Source of the DNA: Cercozoa sp. M6MM
Lineage: Eukaryota; Endomyxa: Ascetosporea
Strand: one strand, 5' to 3'
Assembly: GCA_040357565.1 (NCBI GenBank)
Contig: JBDODJ010000009.1
Length of the DNA stretch: 64,000 bases
The position numbers and the translations under genes were made by a program. The notes beneath the pieces are model-generated. The model saw nothing but the letters and a program-made list of their open reading frames with translations. It did not search any database and had not been told where the DNA came from. Below are positions 33,631 to 44,050 of this stretch, piece after piece; the stretch's first letter is position 1, and each line of letters begins with the position of its first letter.

Positions 33631-36313
33631 ATGCTGCCAAACTCTGAATTAAATGAAGCGCTGTTATCTGCTCATGATGAATTGGCGAGTGAGTCACGTG
33701 GTGTGCTCAATGTGCCAAAGCTAGCGAGTCGCATTGCTCGTTGTGTCAGCGCGGAAGAAACATCTCATAATGGCGTATTTGATCGCATTGTGAAACAAGT
33801 TCGTGCCTGCTACGACGAAGGTAACCGCGCCTGTTGAAGCAATTGGATTTTGGGCACTTTGTCATTGTACTTTTAGATGCGGATGGCGACCCTTTGAGTT
33901 ACTACGGGCCTAAATGGTTACGTCCTTGGCCAATTTTTCGGCAAGTTCGGCGTTATCTTTGTTTTGATAGCGTAGTTTTAATTCGTGCTTTGTACAGGAG
34001 CTTGCTGATGCTGCCGATCGCTCTGCTTCGTTTCTCGCTGCTAATTGTTTTGTTCATTTTTGCCGTACTGTCACTCGGTACGACAGATTGATCTGTGGTG
34101 CTTCGATTCTCCTAAAAACTTTCATTGTTGCAGGCTTGTTGGGCTTGGGACTGACGATCGAAGAGCAGCCCGAAGAACCACCAGCTAAGTGGCGGTACTG
34201 CCACCAGCATTTATCACAGTGAGATTTACATGTCATGACGCATAGGAGGGTGATATTCAAGTGTCTCGCCTATATTATTGGTCGCGTCTGGCTTTTGATC
34301 ATGGGGTACCCTTGTGTAGATTATTTTTGTTCCTACCTTTCACATCCCCCCACGCACAGATTCCATTGGATCGAAAAGCACCCAGAGTCGCGTCGACTTG
34401 TGTCATCGAAAATTGCACCTGTGGTTGTTATCAACCACTCGACCTGTAGCTTTGTCTTTTTTCCGCCTTTGCTTTTATTGCTACCTTTCGTTCTATACGT
34501 CCTTTCCATTCGGTCTTTAGTCATGGATGCGCTACTACTCGGTGCGCTGTTCCAGCCGCTGTATGCTGTCTCGCTCGCACTCAATTGGAACTACCCGGTG
34601 CGTGTCCTTTCCTGATATTGCATGATTAGTGAAGATTTGTATGCTGTACACACAGGTGGTCAAGACGTGTCTCAACATGACGCAGAGTATCGCTGTGCAT
34701 CGCGGGCGCGGACAGGAGGCTCTGGTATGGCCCTTTCTCTGCGCCCTTTATATCCTGTATGCGAACACTGCGACAGGACGAGATGAAGCGTCGCAGCGAA
34801 TCTGAAACGCATTTCCCGCGCTGCGTACATTTAATGTGCTCTCTGTCGTTGCTTCGAGGTTCTTGTGTGTCGGCAGATTATTTTTCCCGAAGGCTGCTGC
34901 ACAAACCGATCTCGCATCCTCCGATTCAAACCGGTAGACTTCCATATCAACATGTTTGTGTAGCCAATGCTGCTTTTTGCCTAGGGTGCGTTCACGCTGA
35001 TGAAGCCGGTGCAACCAGGTACACGAATTTCCGTCTTCTCTGCTTAGGTGTATGATACTCTGTATAGTGGTCTTTGACTTCCCGCATTGGTTTTTCGACC
35101 CGACATGTACCGCGATGTCACTGCCCCGCTGTCTGTGACACCGATTAATTCTCCTCTGTGTCAACAGGGACGCGCGATGGACCGACTTCACCGATGCTCA
35201 TCATTCGTTCAATGTTCCAGATTCACAATCGCGTGCGAGTGAGGGTTTTGGACGTCGTTTATCCTGATGAGGGTATTGATACACGATCAAATTGATAGCG
35301 ATTTGGGTACGCAAAACTGTACGACACAGAGAATGGCACTGTGGACGATTTCTCCGAGCAAGTGCGGCAAAACATGGTGCGTGTCTGCGTTACTCCCTGC
35401 ATCCCGTCTTTATGTGTCTATCTCGTAAGCAATAATGCAGACAGAGGCGTTGGGTGTCCGCTCGGACACTGACTGGTCAGTTTCGTTTTTCGGCATGTAT
35501 AAGCACCAAAGCGCACTCGACTTATACCTGCAGGTCATTGGACGATTTCATGCTGCGCAAAAATGTCGACCCAGACTTTCCATGTCGTCGCTTTAATGTC
35601 GTGATGCGTCGTCTCAAGAACGCCTCGGTAAACAACAATAAACAAAATAAAAACAAGATCGCATGTTTGCAGGCTGAGAAACAAATATCGGTGAGCACCA
35701 AATCGATCGGACATCTGGCGGCCCTGTTTGCACGGCACAGTGACAACGATTTGCTGGTGTGCTGATCTTTTGGGGGTTGAAGCGGGCGAAAGAAAGGCGA
35801 CATACCTATGCGTTGCCAGGAATGGAAGAATCTGCCGTCACCGCTGAGTGACTTGCTGGCACCTGTGCTGCGTGACCGATTGCAGGTCGACTTTGCTGGT
35901 GCCTGCTTTCTTTTGAAAAAAGGGAACCTCCTAACGTTGTCTTGCTCCTAAGAGTTGTGCGTGGCGGTTTTGTTTGTTGTCGCTGGTTTGGGTGGCAGTA
36001 CCACAGAGCTGGACGTCATTCTCAGGTGTGTTCGTTTTCATGTGCCTAGTTCTACCGTGCAGCGAACGTGTTATGTGCAGTGACGTGCGCGAAAGCAAGG
36101 TGACATCGATGCCGAGCGCACTGTTTGACTTTGACGACAGTGCAGAAGAATTCGAAGACAACGACGACATTCTGTGTGCCAACGTCACCGACAGTTTCAC
36201 TGAGGGTGCGCTCTAACGAGTCAAAGCGCCACCGCAGCTTGACTCCACCAGCGACTGCCACTGCCAGTTCTGAATCGACGGACGGGATTTTGTCCAAGCT
36301 GAAACCAGTATAG
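33631..36313 (+). CDS. LPCAT/AGPAT-type lysophospholipid acyltransferase
   Basis: Transfers an acyl group to a lysophospholipid or lysophosphatidate at ER membranes. The start at 33631 opens MLPNSELNEALLSAHDELAS. A hydrophobic helix (LLMLPIALLRFSLLIVLFIF, about 34005-34065) precedes the catalytic block. There, AP-VVVINHST spliced to FMDALLLG recreates the H-x4-D motif (His near 34436, Asp in the next exon at about 34524). IIFPEGCCTNRSRILRFKPG (about 34880-34940) is acyltransferase motif III, and TLMKPVQPVVFDF matches the LPCAT PVQPV motif. The downstream region RSMFQIHNRVRVRVLDVVYP and TEALGVRSDTDW resembles LPCAT1/2 after the acyltransferase domain. The C-terminus is acidic (DFDDSAEEFEDNDD) and then basic/Ser-Thr-rich, ending LSKLKPV. 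No EF-hand is seen. Substrate preference is unknown. Confidence 0.88.
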
Positions 36314-36829
36314 ACAGATAGCACGTTTCACCGACCCCCAGTGTGTGCTCTATAATGCACTAGCCCTGTGCAGAGCATCATTAGCGATCGGGGCGCGTCG
36401 AGCGAAAATCGGGTATCGGGGCGAAAAAACATGAGAATTTGACAAATTAGCGTCTAGTACTGTTCAGAAACGCCTAGACAACCACTACATATATTTAGGC
36501 TTCACTAAAGGAAAAAATAGCTTGCTTCGCGACAGTTTTTTACGGGCTCACTATTTTTATCCCGACCCGACGGATAGGGAGGATCCGTTATTGTGACGTA
36601 ACGTCACATTAATTTGAGCTGCCTCCACATCCACTGTGAGCTGGTGTCGCATCGTCACGACTAGTATGCGGGTGAGCACTGCATTGTCGACCCACGATCG
36701 GCGAGCGCTGAAAATCGGGCAGCTTAATGGCGCGGAACGTAACGCATGGCGCCCTTCGGAGAGTCGGCGAGTGCCGGTTCCACATCCGAAACCGGCTTGC
36801 CCTATCCCACATCACATTTTTGGAGATCA
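36314..36829. other. Convergent intergenic region with two adjacent hairpins
   Basis: Between the LPCAT-like and SDHB stops. An inverted repeat ACGGAT/ATCCGT (36570-36575, 36583-36588) is followed by TGTGACG/CGTCACA (36592-36598, 36602-36608) with a TAA loop. The second resembles a CRE-type TGACGTAA palindrome. Possible roles are transcription termination or 3' end definition for converging transcripts. No gene is seen. Confidence 0.45.
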
Positions 36830-37439
36830 TCACGGGGGAGTTGTTATTTGGGGATGTACTTCGGCAAGGCCCTTGATCTTGGCGATCACCATGCCCGGGT
36901 TGAGGTTCTTCGGGCAGGCGGCCGTGCAGTTCATGATCTGATGGCATCTGCGCACACAACACACGAGGATAACACAACTCACCCCGACAACAGTCTCAAA
37001 CAACGTACCGGTAAAGCTTCCACTCGTCGTCGAGCTGCTCCATGCGCTCCTGGAAGGCCTGGTCACGGCTGTCGACCAACCAGCGGTAGGCCTACATGCT
37101 TACAACGTATACAAAAAGAAAGAAAACTAGCACCTGAAACATATTAAAGAGTCCTACCTGCTGGAGAACAGCGGGGCCAAGGTACTTGTCGCCGTTCCAC
37201 CAGTAGGACGGGCAGGACGCCGAGCAGCAGGCACAAAGGATGCACTCGTACAGACCGTCCATCACCGAGCGCTCCTCGCGCGACTACAGCACAAACCGTA
37301 CCGTGTGGTCGGATGATGCATTTGAAGAATAGTGGGTGTGTGTACCTGGATGTACTCGACGTTGCCGTCGACCTTATCGCCCTCACCCTTGCGGTGCAAC
37401 CACGGCTTAATGCTCGAATACTGCACGAAGCGCAGAGAT

Positions 37440-37488
<49 letters not shown>

Positions 37489-37588
37489 NNNNNNNNNNNN
37501 NNNNNNNNNNNNNNNNNNNNNNNNNNNNNNNNNNNNNNNNNNNNNNNNNNNNNNNNNNNNNNNNNNNNNNNNNNNNNNNNNNNNNNNN

Positions 37589-37639
<51 letters not shown>

Positions 37640-38332
37640 AGGGATTATACCTGCTTGTAGAAGTTGGTGAGGTCCGGCACGAGATCCTTCACGACCGACA
37701 TGTGCGGGAGCGGGCGGATCTGCGTGTTCTCGCCGTCAATCTTGCACAGGCAAGCGAGCGTGTTGGTGCCTGCAGTCAAGTCAAATGGATAACAATTACA
37801 CCAGACGCCCCACGACAACGGTACCGTTGATGTTGACGGCGCACGAGCCACAGATGCCCTCACGGCACGAGCGACGGAACGAAAGGGTCGGGTCCTGCTC
37901 GTCCTTGACCTTGATGAGCGCATCGAGCACCATGGGACCGCAGTCATCCAGGTCGATCTGGTACGACTTCATCGTCGGCTCGGCGTCCTACAGAGGTCAC
38001 GCTGTCACACAGTCCAACCACGCAAGAAAGAGCCTACCTGCTCCGGATCCCATCGGTAGATCTCCACCGAGTGCATCGTCACTAAAGACAGCGCACGATG
38101 ATACCCTCTTGTGCCAAACAAGGAAACAGAAATCGAAAGTGTGGGCCACAAAATGGTTTTGCAAAATCGCCTCACTAGATCGTGCACTTGTCTGCAACCA
38201 TGCCGGACAGCGGCTCATAAACACATGAGGCACGCGTGCAAGCTCAATGGAGCTTGTATGGCACAATTGCAAGCACAACCTACCAAAACGAGCCGCGCGA
38301 CGACGCGCCTGCTGCTGCAGCTGAGCGATCAT
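36830..38332 (-). CDS. SDHB: Succinate dehydrogenase iron-sulfur subunit (complex II)
   Basis: Mitochondrial inner-membrane protein that passes electrons from the flavoprotein to ubiquinone through three Fe-S clusters. Exon 1 (start 38332) gives an Arg/Gln-rich presequence, [16 protein letters not shown], spliced in frame to [15 protein letters not shown]. Then follow [39 protein letters not shown] and [13 protein letters not shown] (2Fe-2S ligands), [54 protein letters not shown], and the last cysteines in [18 protein letters not shown]. All cluster cysteines are visible. The C-terminus is short ([13 protein letters not shown]). One intron holds a (CA)n array with a 100-N gap. Confidence 0.97.
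37442..37638. repeat. (CA)n microsatellite with 100-N gap in SDHB intron
   Basis: On the sense strand this is (TG)n. N at 37489-37588. It separates the [14 protein letters not shown] exon from the [12 protein letters not shown] exon. Confidence 0.95.
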
Positions 38333-39561
38333 TATGTTAGAACACGCGTGAGTAGGTAAGCTCGCTCCAACGTTGCAACTGCATGCACAAGGCAAAATAC
38401 TTAAGAGGGCGTTTCGGAATTTATATGTTCGCAATTTAATCGTCGTACGGTCTACCACTGTACTAATCTATGTAGTTTCCTGTGCCAGCCCTGGGGGTGG
38501 ATCACAAGCGCATGACCGTAGTCCACCCCCCCCCCGCTTAGCCAACTCCCCTTTCGAAGTTCCCCATTACTGACATTTTCTTCGAGGCCAGGTTGATACA
38601 GGTGGCGGGCTGGGAGTAAGAGAAAGTCGTCGGCGTTGGCGTCTTGTCGTCTCGCTGTCGTACGTCGAGTCCTATCGTCGCCTGCAGTCACTCTCCCACA
38701 ACTAAACACGCACAAACAAACATCGTAATTTGGGCCAATACCGCTCTGTGGTGACCTCGGCTATATCCTTGCTGGCTTTCTCTTCCCACACCACTCTCGT
38801 GACGAATGACATGCAAGTGCTCCAGGTTGTGTGCCACTCAGTTGGCTTGGCGTATGCCATAACCATGGCCATGGCATTACATGCAAGCCGGCGAATTCGC
38901 TCAGTTCGTTCTTCCCTCGCCCGCCTCCATGCGACGTGAAGACTCAAGCACGCGCGGTTCAAGCACTAGCAGCACGATATGACAAAAACAAGGCGCTCCG
39001 TCCATTGTCATGGTGATCGTTGAGCGTCGAAAGTGAACGCCTTCAAGGCGAAGAGCCAAACGCAGAGCAGAGGAAGCTAAACACACCGGACACGTCCAAA
39101 GTCCGTGGAAACACATCACCAACTCACTTAGACTTATAAGACTAGCAAAGGAACGCAAACTTAGCATTGCTGCCATGGATATAAGATCTACGGCCCCTCG
39201 CACTGTTCCTGTGCAATAATATACTCGGCTTGTTTAAGTACTTCAAGTATGCCCAGATACCAAGACTATGCGAAGAATGCAACGCCAAAGGCAGAACCAA
39301 AACCCGCAACTGCACAGGGTGCCGTCCAACGCAAGAAAAGTCTAAAGAGACGAAAGCTATATATACCTGTTCGGACTGTGCTATGGGGAGAATGCTACCA
39401 ATGAGACAGAACAAAGAGAAACGCGGGACACCTACTATAACCGACGGACTGAAGAATGTGGCGAGTCAAACGAACTGTTCACGTGGCTTTTATCGATATT
39501 TAAAATTGTACTAAAATGAACTAAATGAAACCAGCACCGTCGCGCACAGACGAACACGGGG
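38333..39561. other. 1.2-kb region without a convincing gene
   Basis: Lies between SDHB (5' end) and the RRM gene (3' end). It contains a C tract at 38525-38535, a few open frames without clear family features, and the cysteine-rich frame at 39230-39514, annotated separately. The SDHB promoter must lie at its left edge. Confidence 0.4.
39230..39514 (+). pseudogene. Cys-rich open frame, possible transposase-tail relic
   Basis: A 94-residue frame with three CxxC pairs: CEEC, CTGC and CSDC, spaced as in a small zinc-binding fold (RLCEECNAKGRTKTRNCTGC, then AIYTCSDCAMGRMLP). The spacing recalls the cysteine-rich C-terminal domain of piggyBac-type transposases (C..C...R.T.Y.C..C). Upstream frames are interrupted by stops and I see no DDE catalytic part, target-site duplication or terminal repeat. 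It may equally be an exon of an unrecognised gene. Confidence 0.25.
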
Positions 39562-40028
39562 TTAGTTCAGAGATTCGCTCAAGCGGCTTCGGCGCCAGTA
39601 GCCACGTCCACGTGTGAAGCGGCCGCGCGGAGAAAAGCCGCGAGCTCCGCGGAAACGTCCGCGTCCGTTAGAACGCAACGGCCGCGGCCGCGCCTCCTAT
39701 CGCAGACACGATATGCACAGCGTGTTGTGTACGTGTTGAGTAAGTAGTACCTCAACAACAACGTCATTGTTGAGGAGCGAAGTCACTTTTAGCAAGGCCT
39801 CTGCGTCCTCTTCTGCATGAACAGCGAGGAATAGAACCCGAGTCAAGAAGTAGTGATATAGCCCGAAGCACTGTTTTGAGCAGTCACAATCGCAAAACTC
39901 GACGGCTTTTCCGACTGCACAGACATCACACAGTGCAAAACACGTGACTGATATCAGGTCGAGCGATATCACACCTCCTCACGACGGCGCTTCATGACTA
40001 CTCGAACCTGGGCCAAACCGTATGTTTT

Positions 40029-40122
<94 letters not shown>

Positions 40123-41576
40123 GGCAGGCTTGGTTAAGAGGGGGTACCTTGAGCAAAGGCCTCTGCAAGAAGGGTCGCAACTCGTCTCGCACCTCTTGTT
40201 CCTGTCAGTCAATGCACTTGCGAGTGTGTGTGTATGTGTGTATGCGCGTGTGTGTGTACGCGTGTGTGTATTAAAAAAGAGTACGCCGGTGTCAATCGGT
40301 AGCGGCGCGATGTACACTGAATTCGTAGGCTACAACCACCCCATACGATACGAGACAAAAGGTCACGCGCTCGTATGCTCATCAAAAAACAAAGAGATAC
40401 ACGACGCTCGGTCTGCGGACGCGCGAACTCCACGCGAACCGAAGTTTGGTCGGCAGCACGCAGACTTTCCTATGGAAACACCTTCCCTTAATACACATAC
40501 ACGCAAGAACAGAGAGGCAACATACACTGCCACTGAGGAAGGCGTCAACGGCAGCACCGGCCGCCTGGTAGGTCGTCATGGTGACGAATGCACTGTCAGT
40601 GGCCGCGACAGGGCGGACCACTGACTGTACCTCACCAAAGCGCGCGAACACGCCGGCCAGCTACAAGAGATAACACGTACATACATCACATGCAAAGAAT
40701 GAAGGAGGCAAGCACCTCCTCTGTAGTGGTGGCAGAGTCGAGGTTGCCCACGCTGCAACAAAACAATTGCACGTCCAAAACACCACTCTTTAATGCGCTA
40801 TGCAAGCAGTACAACAGACGGAGACCAAACGTATAGTTGGAGTCGTCATTGACATGTCGGTCCTGTACGGGTTTTCAATCGGTATCAGTGTACAGCTCGC
40901 CTTGAGACAGTGTCCTTGATAGGAGGTACCTGCACGCGACGCACGCGCGCCTTTGTGCTTCGCTTGCTGAGGATCTCCTCCTCACTGCATAGCAGCCAAA
41001 GTTTAAAGCAGAAAGCACATACTAACCTACCGGAATATCACAGGAAAGACAGACGTTTTGGTGGATGCCTGCACGTCGAGAACAGCGTCAAAGTCGTCAG
41101 TCACCACCTTCAGTCCTGTGGTACACTCTTGCTCATGTTAAACCACATAGCTTCTTTGCAGAAATTTACCGTCGCTCACGAGAGTGGCTGCTGTATCAGC
41201 GTCCTCACAAAACACGTAAGCAAAGTGCAACCGCGATCCCTATCAATACAGGTGTGTAAACAAGTCAAACACGGCTACATAGACAGAATAGGGTAATACA
41301 TCGCGCGCGAGCGGTCGGACCACGCGTTCGATTGGGCCTACTTTGCGGGCAGCAGTTTCGACAGCCTGGCTTGAAACGTAGTGGGGAAGCCCCGTCACAA
41401 AAGCGATCGACATAGGTCCCTCAGTTTCACCCTGCCTCAGCAATACAATCGGATGCCCAGGACCAAGAATCAAATTACTGTCCGTGTTCTCCACCGACTG
41501 TTTCCAAAGACTAGTTTTGGTCTGCCCAATGCAATTTACACTCTCACAGCCCACTATATGCGACCTGTGTTGCCAT
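39562..41576 (-). CDS. RNA-binding protein with RRM-type domains and C-terminal RG-rich tail
   Basis: Not recognised as a named family. The start at 41576 (MATQ, spliced to GETEGP) leads into an RRM-like unit: MSIAFVTGLPHYVSSQAVET (beta1, helix), PIERVVRPLARDGSRLHFAY and VFCEDADTAATL. The second unit reads DVQLFCCSVGNLDSATTTEE, LAGVFARFGEVQSVVRPV and DSAFVTMTTYQAAGAAVDAF. A third, weaker unit is EVRDELRPFLQRPLLK, RVVMKRRREE, EEDAEALLKVTSLLNNDVVV. The end is NGRGRFRGARGFSPRGRF, an RG/RGG-like tail typical of RNA-binding and arginine-methylated proteins, stopping at 39562. A likely nuclear or RNP role is inferred. A (CA)n array occupies one intron. Confidence 0.7.
40030..40120. repeat. (CA)n microsatellite, RRM-gene intron
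   Basis: About 45 CA units on the + strand, (TG)n in the sense strand of the RRM gene. Confidence 0.95.
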
Positions 41577-41920
41577 GACGGTGGCTTGACGCTAGCAATC
41601 AGAGCGCACCCTTAAACCATTTTTCGATCACGTCGTCTGAGTCCTGAGTGGAAAACTGCACTGAGCTTTGCGCTGTGTTTAAAGAGATGGGCTGCTGCTC
41701 TTCGCGGCCGCGAGCCCTCCGAGATGGTCGGGCAGTTTTTGCTTTTCTCCTCTCGAGATATAATTTTCTTTTAGTTTCTTTTGATAATTCTTGCAGAGGC
41801 AGCGCTTGACGGCTACCATGTCATCCGACCCGCCAACGCCAACAAAGTACTTTTATACCAGTCCGGAATTTTGTATGCGCTGGGCCGTCTAAGAAGACCA
41901 CTATAGATTTCCTGTATCAG
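41577..41920. promoter_or_regulatory. Divergent region between RRM gene and small unknown gene
   Basis: About 345 nt. A short frame from ATG at 41819 (MSSDPPTPTK) precedes a GTAC donor but does not join the next exon in frame, so I do not include it in the gene. No other element is seen. Confidence 0.35.
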
Positions 41921-42486
41921 ATGAACAGCGTCTCGTCTTCTGCTCAAACCACAAGCGATTACCATAAAATCGATCCGATTGTTCTCCGGTTACCACTCGA
42001 AGACGCGCTTGAGCAAATCACCAATGCTCTCGAGTCGATGTCGCGTTGCCAGGTTCCCTTGATCTGCGGTTTCACGAATTTTGAGTTTTCCAAACACTCT
42101 CTGGTGTAGGTGGTTTACACGCGCAACCATGGTATCGATCAGTGCTCTACTCACTCTGCTTGCTTGTCGATCTGTGTACGTGTCACGATGCGCAGGCGAG
42201 AACAGAGACGTCTTCGTGTATGCGGTGTTCACGACTCTTCTGTGCCGTTTCCGCGACGACCTTGAACTGCTTGTCGAGGAACGCGACGCAGATTCGGTGC
42301 CCCGAGTCCCTTTCCCTCCACAAAGCTGTTTATTTTGACTCTTTTTGTTTTATTTGTGTGGCGCTGTAGTGCGTTTGCCAAGTTCGTTCCGCCAGTCGAC
42401 TTGGCTATGGAGATTTCGGTGTCAACCGTGCCCGCGTCGAAGAGCTGCGCAAACGGCTCGCCAAATCCAGGCCGCAGCAGGAGTAG
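41921..42486 (+). CDS. Small unknown protein, two to three exons
   Basis: Not recognised. Protein-like stretches in order are YHKIDPIVLRLPLEDALEQI followed by TNALESMSR (41960-42048); ENRDVFVYAVFTTLLCRFRD with LELLVEERDADS (42198-42297); and VCQVRSASRLGYGDFGVNRA with VEELRKRLAK (42370-42483), stop at 42486. The exons are helix-rich. The join between the first and second exon is out of phase by one with the splice sites I prefer, so the model is incomplete. The length (about 115-130 residues) suits a small subunit of a larger complex, but I cannot name one. Confidence 0.45.
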
Positions 42487-44050
42487 GCTCAATGCGCCGC
42501 GCTCTAAGTGATACCAATGCGTAGAACACTTAGTTTAGAGCGCAATCAAGGAATTTTAGAGCATTCTACTGGAGGGATTGCGCGTTCTGGGTCCAACAAC
42601 TATCTTAAATTGCGGGGCGGAGCGCCGTTTGCTTCACATCTGCGGTTGTCGTTCAACTTATGAACAAAATAACAAATCGTGTTTGTCAGGCGCTGGTGGT
42701 GTAAAAACTCTGCCTAGTAAAGTTCCAGAGTTGCTCGAGGGCCAAGGCTTTCTCCCCGGACTTTTCTCTGTGCCAACACCAGAACGCTCAATGTATCAAC
42801 TGGTCGGTGACCCGAAGCTTCCGTTTCAGTAGTTGACAATGCAAGCGTACCCGTAATCTTAAGAATAACTTAGTCCTAAGACAGTACTTGTACTGTGGCA
42901 CAATCGAAAGCATGCGGAGCACCTGCATGTCACCACGAGGGCGGTGTGGGAAGAGAAAGGCAGCGATATAGCCTAAACCACCTCCCAAAGCGGCCGTGCG
43001 CGAATCGAGTAAACACCGTCTTGCGACACTATTCACTGGGTAATAGACGAGTGATTGCAACCAGCGGCCTGTCTGCTGCGAGAACCCGTGAGCTGGCTGA
43101 TCTCAATGCACGAGAAAGCCGTTGAAGATCACGCTAGGATGATTAGGAGGTGGAAGTATTGTTGTAGCAGCAAAGTCGTTGATCTCGAGTATGAGCGACA
43201 ACGGTGAGTCGCGCTTCACACGACTCAAGCGAAACAATCAAAATGAAAAATGTGAGATCGATCTCCGTGCCACGTGCAATTGGCCGTTTTAATGTTGCTC
43301 GATCAACTCTGATCCGCCGTCAGTCACAAGCCAGGAACCATCATCGAGTTGCAACTCGCGCTACCACCAGTGTGCGTGACCTGGGAGCAACAGTGGGTGC
43401 TGGTATAGTCTCTCCACGGCAAGTTACGTCCCGTTGAGGTTTTTCCTTCTGTTGGCCCGTTGGAGTGAGTTTTTTTCCAAACCTTGGGTCTATCTTCCAG
43501 CACAGCGTGCTGTGCTTTGTTTTGGAAATGCTCTTTTGACGGGTGATGGCTCTGATCTGGCAATGATGAATGATGAAGTCGCGCTGACTGGTCAGCCGCT
43601 GGCCGGTGGGCTGTTTATCGAAGACCATTTTTTTACGGTTCACGCCCGCTAGCAGTTAGGGACTTCGGCAAACTGTTTGTGTGCCTGTACCTGGCGCCCT
43701 AGTGGTGTGCGCTTTGCCTGGTTCGTGTGGTTAGAGCTTTGTGTGTTTTGTCGAGTCGAACGTTTTTGTGTCTGGCTTTGGCCCAAAACGGCACCTTTCT
43801 CCACTATTCGACCCTGTGGTTTTGTTTGCTTCTGTCGGTTGAGTGCGATTTAGAGGCTTAGAGAAGTGTGTACCACGGTGTGTCACATGTATGGGCCTAA
43901 AAAACCGTTTCGTTCCAGGCGTTTTCTTTTTACGTTGCTCATGTTGGAGTTGCTAAACGCACATGACTCGATAATTGCTCTGTCCGTGTTCGCACTTACT
44001 TGGTGACTTTGCTTTGTGTGCGCAGAGGTGGTTCGCAGCGGACGAGAGCG
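42487..44050. other. 1.5-kb region upstream of the Myb gene, with a dispersed repeat
   Basis: Contains the dispersed repeat at 42512-42610. ATG at 43192 (MSDN followed by a GTGAGT donor) could be a first Myb-gene exon. T- and GT-rich sequence from about 43650 to 44020 looks like 5' UTR or intron. An open frame at 43434-43652 has no family features. No other gene is supported. Confidence 0.4.
42512..42610 (+). repeat. Dispersed repeat, copy 1
   Basis: Shares TAGAACACTTAG and TTCTGGGTCCAACAA blocks, in the same order, with the reverse complement of 55622-55690. Copy 1 has about 33 nt more between the blocks. Nature unknown. Confidence 0.7.

Noticed and set aside
38452-38962. Minus-strand frames downstream of the RRM gene's stop and upstream of SDHB's start
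   Set aside because: The frames (for example AKPTEWHTTWSTC) look partly protein-like but have no start, splice continuity or known motif, so I do not call a gene.
43434-43652. 72-residue frame upstream of the Myb gene
   Set aside because: No ATG start in good context and no recognisable domain; probably 5' UTR or intron.
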